Source: an uncultured Lachnospiraceae bacterium
GTDB lineage: Bacteria; Bacillota; Clostridia; Lachnospirales; Lachnospiraceae
Assembly (NCBI GenBank): GCA_910588875.1
Contig: CAJURT010000023.1
Coordinates: forward strand, 1 to 53,086
DNA length: 53,086 nucleotides
Direction: 5' to 3'
Shown: positions 1 to 8,212 of the stretch, piece by piece
Position numbering within the stretch: position 1 is the stretch's first letter
Layout: the number at the start of each line of letters is the position of its first letter
Position numbers and translations under genes: made by a program
Notes under the pieces: model-generated
Seen by the model: only the letters and a program-made list of their open reading frames with translations
The model's database searches: none
What the model was told of the DNA's origin: nothing

Positions 1-14
1 CAGCCGCATATGTT

Positions 15-48
15 GTATTTTAGCAGATGTCCATTTCCGCTAAAATAC
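15..48. repeat. Short inverted repeat at left edge
   Basis: Arms GTATTTTAGC (15-24) and GCTAAAATAC (39-48) are perfect 10-bp inverted repeats around a 14-nt spacer. It lies just downstream (minus strand) of the broken UPF0261 gene. There is no run of T after it on the minus strand, so it is a weak terminator candidate; it could equally be an operator for a gene beyond the window. Confidence 0.5.
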
Positions 49-72
49 TGCGTTTTCTGGAAATGTTTACAT

Positions 73-1178
73 CTACAGTTCACAACATATCACATCGTTA
101 ATGTGATGGTCATCTGTGATCACCGGAACGTTCCTCGGCATGCTCCGCTCCAGTTCATTAATAAACGCCGCATCCGTTTGACGGTTGTAAAAGACATTCC
201 CTTCCTTATCCACCTCAGAAAAACCTTTTGTCGGCACAATAATCTTTGTGTTTCCCCTGCTGTCCTGCAGCCGTTCTGCAAAGACACGGGCAAGGTTCCT
301 CACCTCCGCCTCGTCAGACCTTAATTTTAAAAGGGAAGTGTTGTTATGGTAATACATGAGATGGTCTTTTTCACGGCAGCCCTCAGCCTGTTTGGCCCTA
401 CTACATAAGCCCCTCCTGCAATCTCGTCAATCAGTTCTGTGGTTGTCACATCCAGCACGCCGCAGAAAAAATCTTCTTCTATCATTTTTTCCATGATTTT
501 GCCGCCGGAGACCCCCCTTGCATGGAAGATCAATATCTCATAGCCATAATCCTCCAGCAGTTCCCGGCAGCGCTGCACACAGGGAGTTGTGACGCCAAAA
601 CATGTGATGGCAATACACTTTTTCTTGTTTTGGGTAAGCTTCGGCATTCTGGCCATGGCATTTATGATACGGGCTGCTTCCTTCAGGATATGGGTGCTCA
701 TAAAATTCAGGCTCTGGATATCCACCACAGAATTAATCAGCAGAATGTCCTGGCCCTGCACATAGGGAAGCGTGTTTCCGCTTGCCATAGTCCCCACCAC
801 CACCTTTGGGATCCCTATGGGCAGCTGCTGCATTGCCCCTGTGGCAATGGTAGTCCCTCCGCTTCCTCCCAGGGAGATCACCCCATCCATCTTCTTTTCT
901 TTTAACAGCTTCTGGAGAATGACATTCAAACCCGTAACCATATATTTTGAAGCCTCCGAGCGGAGATTCGTGCCCAGCACCGTGGCAATGGGTACCCTGG
1001 CCGCGTCTGCCACCTGGGTTTGTGTGTAGGAAATAGGATAATTCCTGCTGCTGCGCCGCAAAGAAACATCAATAAGAAAGGCATGGTTGCCGCAAGCCTC
1101 GATCTGCTCCTTCAAATAGACTGCCTCTTCCCCCTTCGTATCCATCGTAGCGCAGATATATATGTTTTTCTTATCCAT
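73..1178 (-). pseudogene. UPF0261 / Tm-1-like ATP-binding family gene, internal deletion and frameshift
   Basis: Two adjacent minus-strand reading frames together match one UPF0261 (Tm-1-like) protein. The N-terminal part starts MDKKNIYICATMDTKGEE at 1178 behind a GAGGG ribosome binding site and reaches GGAYVVGPNRLRAAVKK. It then runs out of frame into TISCITITTLPF and a stop near 327. The C-terminal part resumes at about 357 as MYYHNNTSLLKLR and ends at 73. Intact family members (about 400 residues) carry some 35-40 more residues between these points, including the conserved GIPQVV..PG stretch. The sequence therefore shows a deletion of roughly 110 bp that is not a multiple of three. The gene is last in the TAXI-TRAP operon. 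The family's function is poorly defined. A sequencing or assembly error cannot be excluded. Confidence 0.82.
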
Positions 1179-1230
1179 AATCATACCCTCTTGTGTTGCT
1201 GCTTTCTGCTCCGTTTCATTTTCCCATGAG

Positions 1231-3165
1231 TTAACTCCCACTCCTTATTTTTTGCTTTTTCATGCGTATGGAGTGCAGCAGGATAATGGCCGCCGCAAGG
1301 ATAACCCCCGCAAAATCCAGGACGTAAACCGGTATCACACAGCAGGCCGCCGCTGCTACGGCGGCGATCCTTTCCGGCGCCGTAAGTTTATCCAGGAAAA
1401 ACCCCTCGCAGGCAAGGATAAACGTGAACAGGAAAATAACAATCATCAGAACCGCCCAGGCCCATTCTCCTACCGTCCCCAAACCAAACAAAATAGATGG
1501 CCGGTAAAGGAACATAAAAGGCAGGACAAAACCAGCGATGGCCAGCCGCAGCGACGTAATGCATGTCTTCATAAAATCTGCTTTCGCCATGCCTGACGCC
1601 ACCAGGCAGCCTATGGCCACAGGCGGGGTCAGGGCGCTCATCTCCCCGAAATAGAACACAAAGAAATGGGCAGCCAGCAGCGGGACCCCAAAGGAAGTCA
1701 AGGCAGGCGCCCCCAAAAGGGCACAGAGCACATAAGCCGGGGCGGCAGGCATTCCCATGCCAAAAATAACACAGCTGATAGCCACCATGATCCCCAAAAG
1801 GAAAAGGGAACTTCCGGCCGAAGCAACTACAAACTGGGAAATCTTAGACGGGAGCCCTGTGGCGGTAAGGATCTGAACCACAATCCCCGTTGCCCCCAGC
1901 ACTATGGAAATCGCCGCACAGCTTTTGGCTCCGCCTGCAAATCCGCCAAGCAGTTTCCCGGCAAACAGCTGCAGAGAATCTTTGACCGGGCGGCCTTTCT
2001 TAAATTGCTTAAAAAGCCCAACCATCATCATTGCAATGATGGCATAGAATAGTGACATCTGGGAGGAAAGGTTCCTGGCCATAAGGATTACCAGCACAAC
2101 AATCGGGATGATAAAGACCATAAACTCCGTTGCTGCACTGCGAAATTCCGGCAGGCTGTCATCAGTCACCCTTTCGTCCCCCAGCTTGATGGCCTTGATA
2201 TATACAGAAAGCCCAATCCCGAGAAAATAAAGGACAGCCGGTGTGGCACCCAATATGACAATCTTAATGTAAGGCGTATTTGTCCAGCTGGCTATGATAA
2301 ACGCCGCCGCATTCATTACCGGCGGGAGTATGGCTCCCCCGGTAGATGCGGACGCTTCTGCCGCTGCCGCAAATTCCGGCGGGTATCCCCGTTTTTTCAT
2401 CAGGGGAATGGAGACGGTCCCGGTCATCGAAATGTTGGCGGCCACCTGGCCTGTCACAGAGCCGATAAGCCCGGAGGCAATCACCGCCACCTGGGCTCCT
2501 CCGGAACGTATCTTCCCGGAGGCAGACATTGCCACATTCATAATGCATTCAAGCGCCCCAAAGGCATCCAGCATCCCCCCAAACACCGAAAACAGAATGA
2601 TGGTATTTGCAGTTATCTGGCCCATCATGCCGAAAACGCCGGTAAAATTCGTGGTGGAATAAGTGATCAGCCTCTTTACGGAAAGCCCTCCGTGATACAA
2701 AAAGCTTGGCAGTTTGGGGCCAAAATAACCATATAACAGAAAAAGCACCACAATCACCGGGATCACCTTCCCCCAGGCCATATAAGTAGCAATCAGGAAA
2801 AGGGCAAGGTAAACAGCCCCGGAAACAATCTGCCCTGTTGTGTAGTTGCCCATTGCCTGCAGATACTGGTCATGATGCGCATAGATATATATGGTATCAG
2901 CAAGCACGGCGGCTGCAAGAACCAAGCAGGCAGCATTTTTCAACAAATGCTTCCCTCCGGCTTCCCTGTCTGCGCCCGGCTTGATTTTATCTAAAAACAA
3001 CAGGACAAAACACCCTAAATAATGGATCATAATATGCCGGTATGCGCTCGTCAGCATATATCTGGCATAGATGAAATGATAGATGCCCAAAATGGCAGCA
3101 ATGACAGTGATGGCAAGCCCAATTACCTTTTGGGTGTCCCTCTTACTCCTTGGCATACTCTCCAT
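1231..3165 (-). CDS. TRAP transporter permease, fused small and large subunits (4TM/12TM type)
   Basis: About 644 residues, almost entirely hydrophobic. The protein matches the fused DctQ-DctM permeases that pair with TAXI-type binding proteins. The first part has about four membrane segments (small-subunit-like) and the rest is DctM-like, with the typical SGLIGSVTGQVAANISMTGT and GAILPPVMNAAAFI stretches. The start at 3165 (MESMPRSKRD) is chosen because AGGAGGT lies 4 nt upstream; a longer frame to 3273 would overlap the preceding gene. The protein sits in the cytoplasmic membrane and would import an organic anion using an ion gradient. It follows the TAXI binding protein gene by 16 bp, so the two are one operon. 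Confidence 0.93.
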   Translation of the reverse strand: MESMPRSKRDTQKVIGLAITVIAAILGIYHFIYARYMLTSAYRHIMIHYLGCFVLLFLDKIKPGADREAGGKHLLKNAACLVLAAAVLADTIYIYAHHDQYLQAMGNYTTGQIVSGAVYLALFLIATYMAWGKVIPVIVVLFLLYGYFGPKLPSFLYHGGLSVKRLITYSTTNFTGVFGMMGQITANTIILFSVFGGMLDAFGALECIMNVAMSASGKIRSGGAQVAVIASGLIGSVTGQVAANISMTGTVSIPLMKKRGYPPEFAAAAEASASTGGAILPPVMNAAAFIIASWTNTPYIKIVILGATPAVLYFLGIGLSVYIKAIKLGDERVTDDSLPEFRSAATEFMVFIIPIVVLVILMARNLSSQMSLFYAIIAMMMVGLFKQFKKGRPVKDSLQLFAGKLLGGFAGGAKSCAAISIVLGATGIVVQILTATGLPSKISQFVVASAGSSLFLLGIMVAISCVIFGMGMPAAPAYVLCALLGAPALTSFGVPLLAAHFFVFYFGEMSALTPPVAIGCLVASGMAKADFMKTCITSLRLAIAGFVLPFMFLYRPSILFGLGTVGEWAWAVLMIVIFLFTFILACEGFFLDKLTAPERIAAVAAAACCVIPVYVLDFAGVILAAAIILLHSIRMKKQKIRSGS

Positions 3166-3181
3166 CGGTACCTCCTGCTCC

Positions 3182-4267
3182 CTATTCCCCATAAACAGTA
3201 AATCTGTCATCCCATAGCCCGGCCTCCTTAAGGGCACGCGCCGCTCCCGGATGGAAGGGGACCGAGGGCACACAGACGCTGGTCACATAATCTTTAAATA
3301 CTGCAAGATCCTGGGAGATATTGCCCAGTGCCTCAACATTATCCAGGCATGTCTTTACGAACTGATAAACCACCTCTTCCTCCACATCCGCACCGAATAC
3401 ACATACACCGGAATTACGCGCCGCAAACCTTTCCTCCCCTTCCGGAATAGAAGGGTCATTTTGGGAGGTCATCCCCTGGTATGCGATACCGTCATTCACC
3501 TCCCCGAGTTTTTTCGCCACTTCTTCCGAAACGGAAAGGATCACAATGTCCCGGGTGGTGCATAGTTCAATGATGCCGGATGCCGGCAGCCCGTTCGCCC
3601 ATGAACCACAGGCGGCATCCACCCTGCCGTCCTTGAGGGCTTCCCAGGCGTCATTCCAGCCAAAATACTCGATATTCACCTTTCCTGTCAGTCCATAGCA
3701 GTCAAAAAGCACCTTCATAACCTCCGCTGATGCGGAACCCTGCTGCGGAAATGCCACTGTCCTGCCTTCCAGTTCCTCATAGGAATGAATTCCCTTGTCC
3801 TCTGTCGTGATCACCGGAAGCATCCAGGAAACAAAGCCAAAGCCCTGTGTCATGGCTTCCACCGGGACAGGTCCTGCAAAGGGCGCTTCCCCGTTGAGGG
3901 CCTGGATCAGGTTAATCGTTCCTGCATACCCGCCTTCCAATTCACCACTGTTAATCAGGTTAATGATCTCGACAGCCCCTGTAGTGACAACTGTGGATGT
4001 CTTTAACCCGGTATTCTGGTTCACAACCGCTGACATGGCTTCCAATGCTGTATTGGCCGTACCTCCTACTGCATCCGTGCCAAGCCTGAGAATATAACCG
4101 TCCACCTCGGCTGCCTTCTCTTGTTCCTGTGCAGGCTGTGCAGATTGTGCATCTGACTTTGCATCTTTTGCCACAGTTGTCGGGGGTTCCGTCTTTTCAG
4201 CTGATCCGCATGCAGTGGAAGACAAAACCACCGCCGCACCCAAAAGCATCGCAAGCATCTTTTTCAT
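3182..4267 (-). CDS. TAXI family TRAP transporter solute-binding lipoprotein
   Basis: A 361-residue protein with a lipoprotein signal: MKKMLAMLLGAAVV followed by lipobox LSSTAC. The mature part begins with a Lys/Ala/Gln-rich spacer and then LRLGTDAVGGTANTALEA, typical of the NMT1/TAXI binding proteins of TRAP transporters. Motifs such as VAFPQQGSASAEVMK and GWNDAWEALKDGRVDAA fit the family. It would be anchored outside the membrane and hand a substrate to the fused permease encoded next. The start at 4267 is set by AAGGAGGG about 9 nt upstream. TAXI systems often carry glutamate, 2-oxoglutarate or related acids; the substrate here is not readable from sequence. Confidence 0.93.
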   Translation of the reverse strand: MKKMLAMLLGAAVVLSSTACGSAEKTEPPTTVAKDAKSDAQSAQPAQEQEKAAEVDGYILRLGTDAVGGTANTALEAMSAVVNQNTGLKTSTVVTTGAVEIINLINSGELEGGYAGTINLIQALNGEAPFAGPVPVEAMTQGFGFVSWMLPVITTEDKGIHSYEELEGRTVAFPQQGSASAEVMKVLFDCYGLTGKVNIEYFGWNDAWEALKDGRVDAACGSWANGLPASGIIELCTTRDIVILSVSEEVAKKLGEVNDGIAYQGMTSQNDPSIPEGEERFAARNSGVCVFGADVEEEVVYQFVKTCLDNVEALGNISQDLAVFKDYVTSVCVPSVPFHPGAARALKEAGLWDDRFTVYGE

Positions 4268-4323
4268 TATCCTGGCCCTCCTTATTATTTGCCCTTTCCC
4301 AGGCACATATTTATTGTACCTCC

Positions 4324-4352
4324 ATTTTACACACCCCCATTCCACAGTTCAA
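4324..4352 (-). promoter_or_regulatory. Sigma-A-type promoter for TAXI-TRAP operon
   Basis: Minus strand TTGAAC (4347-4352), 17-bp spacer, TAAAAT (4324-4329), about 55 bp before the TAXI start codon. A second possible -10 (TATAAT, near 4407-4412) lacks a clear -35. The rest of the 325-bp gap 4268-4592 is very AT-rich and holds no gene that I can see apart from the terminator at 4554-4585. Confidence 0.6.
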
Positions 4353-4553
4353 GTTCTTTTTGCACTATGCATATATTTTCTCTCTTTTATCCGTTATTTT
4401 GCACATTATATTAAACATAATCACATGGTTTTTTCTGTTTTTATTGTTGTTTTACACATTTTTATTCTATATTTTTTGTGTATATTTTTTAAGCCTGTGA
4501 GCCTTAATCTTCCCTGCCGAAAACCGGTCCGGCCTTCACTGCATTTTATCCAC

Positions 4554-4585
4554 AAAAAAGACGGCTCTTCCCGAACCGCCTTTTT
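4554..4585 (-). terminator. Intrinsic terminator after the leu-ilv-ser-DUF1015 operon
   Basis: On the minus strand AAAAAGGCGGTTC and GAGCCGTCTTTTT form a 13-bp stem with two G-T pairs and a five-base loop, ending in a T run. It begins about 8 bp after the DUF1015 stop codon. A-tails on both sides mean it could also work on the plus strand. Confidence 0.8.
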
Positions 4586-4592
4586 GTTCTCT

Positions 4593-5891
4593 CTAATTCG
4601 TTTCTGACAGCTTATGGATAAACAGCCCGCTCCTCAGCTTTGGCTCAAACCACGTTGACTTCGGCGGCATCAAAAGCCCGGCATCTGCCACCGAGAACAG
4701 TTCCCCTATGGAGGTCGGATACATGGCAAAAGCCACGGCGCCCTGGCCGCCGTCCACCAGGCGTTCCAGTTCCCCTAACCCCCGGATGCCTCCCACAAAC
4801 TGAATCCGCCCATCGGTCCGCGGATCCCCGATCCCCAGCACCGGGGCCAGCAAATTGTCCTGGAGCAAAGACACATCCAGCCCCTTCACCGGGTCGTCTG
4901 TCACATACTCCGGAAGCATCTTCAGCCCGTACCACTGCCCTGCCAGATACATTCCGATGTGATGGCGCTCCTTTGGCTGGCCGGCCTCTCCCAGGTTCCT
5001 CACCTCAAAACGCCCGGATACTTCTTTCAGGAATTCCTCCGCTGTCCTGCCGTTTAAGTCTTTCACCACCCGGTTGTATGGCATGATCAAAAGCTGGTCA
5101 TCCGGAAACAGCACGGACAGGAAGTAATTAAACGGCTCTTCCCCCATATATCCCGGGTTTTCCGCCCTCCTTTTCAGCCCTACCTTAACCGCTGAAGCCG
5201 CCCTGTGATGCCCGTCTGCAATATAGATACCCTCCATCTGGCGGAAGCGTTCCCGGATCCGGCTTGTCCAGCTTTCCGGTGCCCCCTTCTCCCTGGCTGC
5301 CCCGGAGGCGGTTTCTGCCGTCCCGGTTTCCGCTGCCTTCCACACACGGTGCCGGATCCCGTCCTCTGCCGTAAAATCATACAATGCCTCCTGGCGGCAC
5401 ACTTCGGCCACGATCCGGTTCAGTTCCCCGTCCGAACGGTAAGCCAAAAAAATCGGCCCTGTGTGGGCATCTGTCACATCCACATGGCAGATCCGGTCCT
5501 GTTCCTTATCTTCACGTGTATTCTCATGTTTTTTAATCACCCCGTTGACATAGTCATCCACTGCGGCACAAGCCACAATTCCGGACTGGCTGCGCCCATC
5601 CATGGTCAGTTCATACACATAGTATCCTTCTGCCTCATCCGGGACCAGGATCCCCTCCCTCTGCCATTGCCCCAAAAGTTCCTTTGCCTTTTCATATACT
5701 CTTGGGTCATGTAAGTCTACCTCATCCGGAAATTGTGTCTCCGCCCTGTCCACTGCCAAAAATGACATCGGATTCTTTTCAACTTCCTTTTTCGCCTCCT
5801 GCCGGTTGTAAACGTCATAAGGAAGTGCCGCCACTTTTGACGCCACTTCCTTATTCGGACGGATACACCGGAATGGTCTTATCTCCGCCAT
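4593..5891 (-). CDS. DUF1015 family protein (SerA/SerC-linked)
   Basis: A 432-residue soluble protein that starts MAEIRPFRCIRPNKEVASKV and contains AALPYDVYNRQEA, the typical N-terminus of DUF1015. The IADGHHRAASA segment, near residue 225, is the most conserved family motif and looks like a metal- or nucleotide-binding site. The family's biochemical role is not established. It is very often encoded next to serC and serA, as here, where it follows serA by 22 bp at the end of the operon. A part in serine metabolism or in control of a serine-derived product is inference from context only. Confidence 0.9.
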   Translation of the reverse strand: MAEIRPFRCIRPNKEVASKVAALPYDVYNRQEAKKEVEKNPMSFLAVDRAETQFPDEVDLHDPRVYEKAKELLGQWQREGILVPDEAEGYYVYELTMDGRSQSGIVACAAVDDYVNGVIKKHENTREDKEQDRICHVDVTDAHTGPIFLAYRSDGELNRIVAEVCRQEALYDFTAEDGIRHRVWKAAETGTAETASGAAREKGAPESWTSRIRERFRQMEGIYIADGHHRAASAVKVGLKRRAENPGYMGEEPFNYFLSVLFPDDQLLIMPYNRVVKDLNGRTAEEFLKEVSGRFEVRNLGEAGQPKERHHIGMYLAGQWYGLKMLPEYVTDDPVKGLDVSLLQDNLLAPVLGIGDPRTDGRIQFVGGIRGLGELERLVDGGQGAVAFAMYPTSIGELFSVADAGLLMPPKSTWFEPKLRSGLFIHKLSETN

Positions 5892-5913
5892 ATTGTTCTC
5901 CTTTTTTCCGGCC

Positions 5914-7077
5914 TTACCGGATCACCCGAACCCGCAGGATCCCATTAATTGCCGACAGCTTCTGAATGGTCTCTGCATCCGGCTGTTTATCCAGATCCAT
6001 CAGCGTATACGCATACTTCTCCCGGCTCTTGTTGGTCATATCGGAAATATTGATCCCGGCAGATGCCATCATACCGGTGACCTGCCCAATCATGTTGGGC
6101 ACATTCAGATGCATCACTGCCACACGGCTCTCCGTCTTGCACACGCCCATGTCACAGGCCGGATAGTTGACGGAATTGCGGATATTGCCGTTCTCCAGAT
6201 AATCCATCATCTCCATCACTGCCATCTTGGCGCAGTTGTCCTCCGACTCCTCGGTAGAAGCTCCCAGATGGGGAATCGCAATCACATTCTTCATGTTCAC
6301 TGCCTTGGGATTGGGGAAATCCGTCACATATTTCCGCACTTTCCCGGACTCCAGGGCCGCAGCCATATCCTCATCATTGACCAGCAGGTCTCTGGCAAAG
6401 TTCAGAACCACAACGCCGTCCTTCATCTTTCCTATAGTCTCTGCATTGATCATGCCTCTGGTCCCGTCCAGAAGGGGCACATGTATAGTGATAAAATCAC
6501 ATTCCTCATAAATCGTATCCACACTGGTAATATGCTTGACGTCCCGGGAAAGCATCCATGCCGCATTAACGGAAATATAGGGATCAAAGCCATAAACCTC
6601 CATGCCCAGAGATGCCGCCGCATTGGCCACCTCAGCCCCAATCGCGCCCAGTCCGATAACACCCAGCTTCTTTCCCTTGATCTCACCGCCGGCAAAAGCT
6701 TTCTTGCTCTTCTCCACGGTCTTGGAAATGTTGGCATCCTCTTTATTGTCCTGGCACCAGGCAATGCCGCCGATAATATCACGGCTTGCCAGCAGCAGCC
6801 CTGCCAGCACCAGTTCCTTCACGCCGTTGGCGTTGGCACCCGGGGTGTTGAACACCACGATACCGGCCTTGGCACAATCCTCCAGCGGGATATTGTTGAC
6901 ACCGGCGCCTGCCCTGGCAATCGCCTGCAGGGAACCGGAAAACTCCGTCTCATGCAGGGATGCGCTGCGGACCAGGATGCCCTCTGCCTCCTGGATATCC
7001 TCCGTCAGCTTGTAATCCTCCGTCAGGAAACCAAGGCCGTATTTTGAAATCGCGTTTAAACAATGAATGGTTTTCAT
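5914..7077 (-). CDS. serA: D-3-phosphoglycerate dehydrogenase
   Basis: First committed enzyme of serine biosynthesis, oxidising 3-phosphoglycerate to 3-phosphohydroxypyruvate with NAD. The 387-residue protein has the Rossmann motif LGVIGLGAIGAEVA, the catalytic Arg in NFARDLL, an acidic residue in TDFPNP and the catalytic His in AIPHLGAST. A C-terminal ACT domain begins near AVMHLNVPNMIGQVTGMM. This is the short form with one ACT domain and no intervening domain, and the ACT domain suggests serine feedback control (family knowledge). The start codon overlaps the serC stop in ATGA, so the two genes are translationally coupled. Confidence 0.96.
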   Translation of the reverse strand: MKTIHCLNAISKYGLGFLTEDYKLTEDIQEAEGILVRSASLHETEFSGSLQAIARAGAGVNNIPLEDCAKAGIVVFNTPGANANGVKELVLAGLLLASRDIIGGIAWCQDNKEDANISKTVEKSKKAFAGGEIKGKKLGVIGLGAIGAEVANAAASLGMEVYGFDPYISVNAAWMLSRDVKHITSVDTIYEECDFITIHVPLLDGTRGMINAETIGKMKDGVVVLNFARDLLVNDEDMAAALESGKVRKYVTDFPNPKAVNMKNVIAIPHLGASTEESEDNCAKMAVMEMMDYLENGNIRNSVNYPACDMGVCKTESRVAVMHLNVPNMIGQVTGMMASAGINISDMTNKSREKYAYTLMDLDKQPDAETIQKLSAINGILRVRVIR

Positions 7078-8159
7078 GCCTGATGTGCCTCCTCAAATTT
7101 CTTCATAAACTCTACCAGCTTCTCCACGCCTTCCATCGGCATCGCATTGTAGATGCTGGCACGCATGCCGCCTACAGTCCGGTGGCCTTTCAGGTTCACA
7201 AAGCCTGCCGCAGTAGCCTCCTTGATAAACAGCGCATCCAAATCAGCATCCCCTGTGACAAACGGCACATTCATCAGGGACCGGTCTTCTTTCACTACTG
7301 TTCCCTTGAAAAGCTTACTCTCATCCAGGAAATCATAAAGGATCTTTGCCTTTTTCTCATTGTATTCCTTCATTGCAGCAAGGCCGCCCCTTGCCTTCAG
7401 CCATTTGAACACTTTCCCGCAGATGTAAATGCCATAAGCCGGGGGTGTGTTGTACAGAGACTTGGCGTCCGCATGGGTCTTATACTGGCACATGGTCGGC
7501 GTGCCCTCTAACACATCCTCCGTGATCAGATCCTCCCGGATAATCACAATCACTACGCCGGCCGGCCCGATATTTTTCTGCACGCCGCCATAAATCACCC
7601 CATATTTGGTCACATCTACCGGCTCCGAAAGAAAGCAGGAGGAGACATCTGCCACCAGGGTCTTTCCCTTGGTATTCGGCAGGGTCTTAAATTTGGTGCC
7701 GTAAATCGTATTGTTCTCACAAATGTACACATAGTCTGCGTCATCATCAATCGGCAGATCCGAGCAGTCCGGGATATAGCTGAAGGTCTTGTCGTCGCTG
7801 GATGCCACTGCCACTGCCTTGCCGTACTTCTGCGCTTCCTTAAATGCCTTCTTCGCCCACTGTCCGGTAATGATATAGTCTGCCACCTTATTCTTCATCA
7901 GGTTCTGCGGGATCATCGAGAACTGCAGGTGTGCACCGCCCTGCAAAAACAATACCTTGTAATTGTCCGGGATGTTCATCAGGTCACGCAGATCAGCCTC
8001 TGCCTCCTGGATGATCGTCTCAAAAGCCTTGGAACGGTGGCTCATCTCCATCACGGACATGCCGGTTCCCTTGTAGTCCAGCATCTCCTCTGCCGCTTCC
8101 CTTAAAACCTCCTCCGGCAGCACTGCCGGACCCGCCGAAAAGTTATAGACTCTTCCCAT
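7074..8159 (-). CDS. serC: Phosphoserine aminotransferase
   Basis: PLP-dependent class V aminotransferase, 361 residues, that converts 3-phosphohydroxypyruvate plus glutamate to phosphoserine. It starts MGRVYNFSAGPAVLPEEVL, the standard SerC N-terminus. The PLP lysine is in GGVQKNIGPAGV, and GHRTVGGMRASIYNA near the end is typical. The start at 8159 is supported by AGGAGG 9 nt upstream, so an upstream in-frame extension is rejected. It lies 53 bp after ilvB and overlaps serA by 4 bp. No serB-type phosphatase is in the window. Confidence 0.96.
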   Translation of the reverse strand: MGRVYNFSAGPAVLPEEVLREAAEEMLDYKGTGMSVMEMSHRSKAFETIIQEAEADLRDLMNIPDNYKVLFLQGGAHLQFSMIPQNLMKNKVADYIITGQWAKKAFKEAQKYGKAVAVASSDDKTFSYIPDCSDLPIDDDADYVYICENNTIYGTKFKTLPNTKGKTLVADVSSCFLSEPVDVTKYGVIYGGVQKNIGPAGVVIVIIREDLITEDVLEGTPTMCQYKTHADAKSLYNTPPAYGIYICGKVFKWLKARGGLAAMKEYNEKKAKILYDFLDESKLFKGTVVKEDRSLMNVPFVTGDADLDALFIKEATAAGFVNLKGHRTVGGMRASIYNAMPMEGVEKLVEFMKKFEEAHQA

Positions 8160-8212
8160 TGCTATTCTTCCTCCTTTTTGCCCATGTCTTTTGGGCATCC
8201 TCTTTGTCACCT

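Noticed and set aside
61..75. ATGTAAACATTT-like sequence resembling the TRAP operators
   Set aside because: It shares only ATGTAAAC with the operators at 37453 and 41666, lacks the palindromic core, and overlaps the stop codon of the broken UPF0261 gene with no promoter visible.
5893..7047. Long plus-strand open frame opposite serA
   Set aside because: Antisense shadow of serA; His/Ile-rich sequence without recognisable domains.
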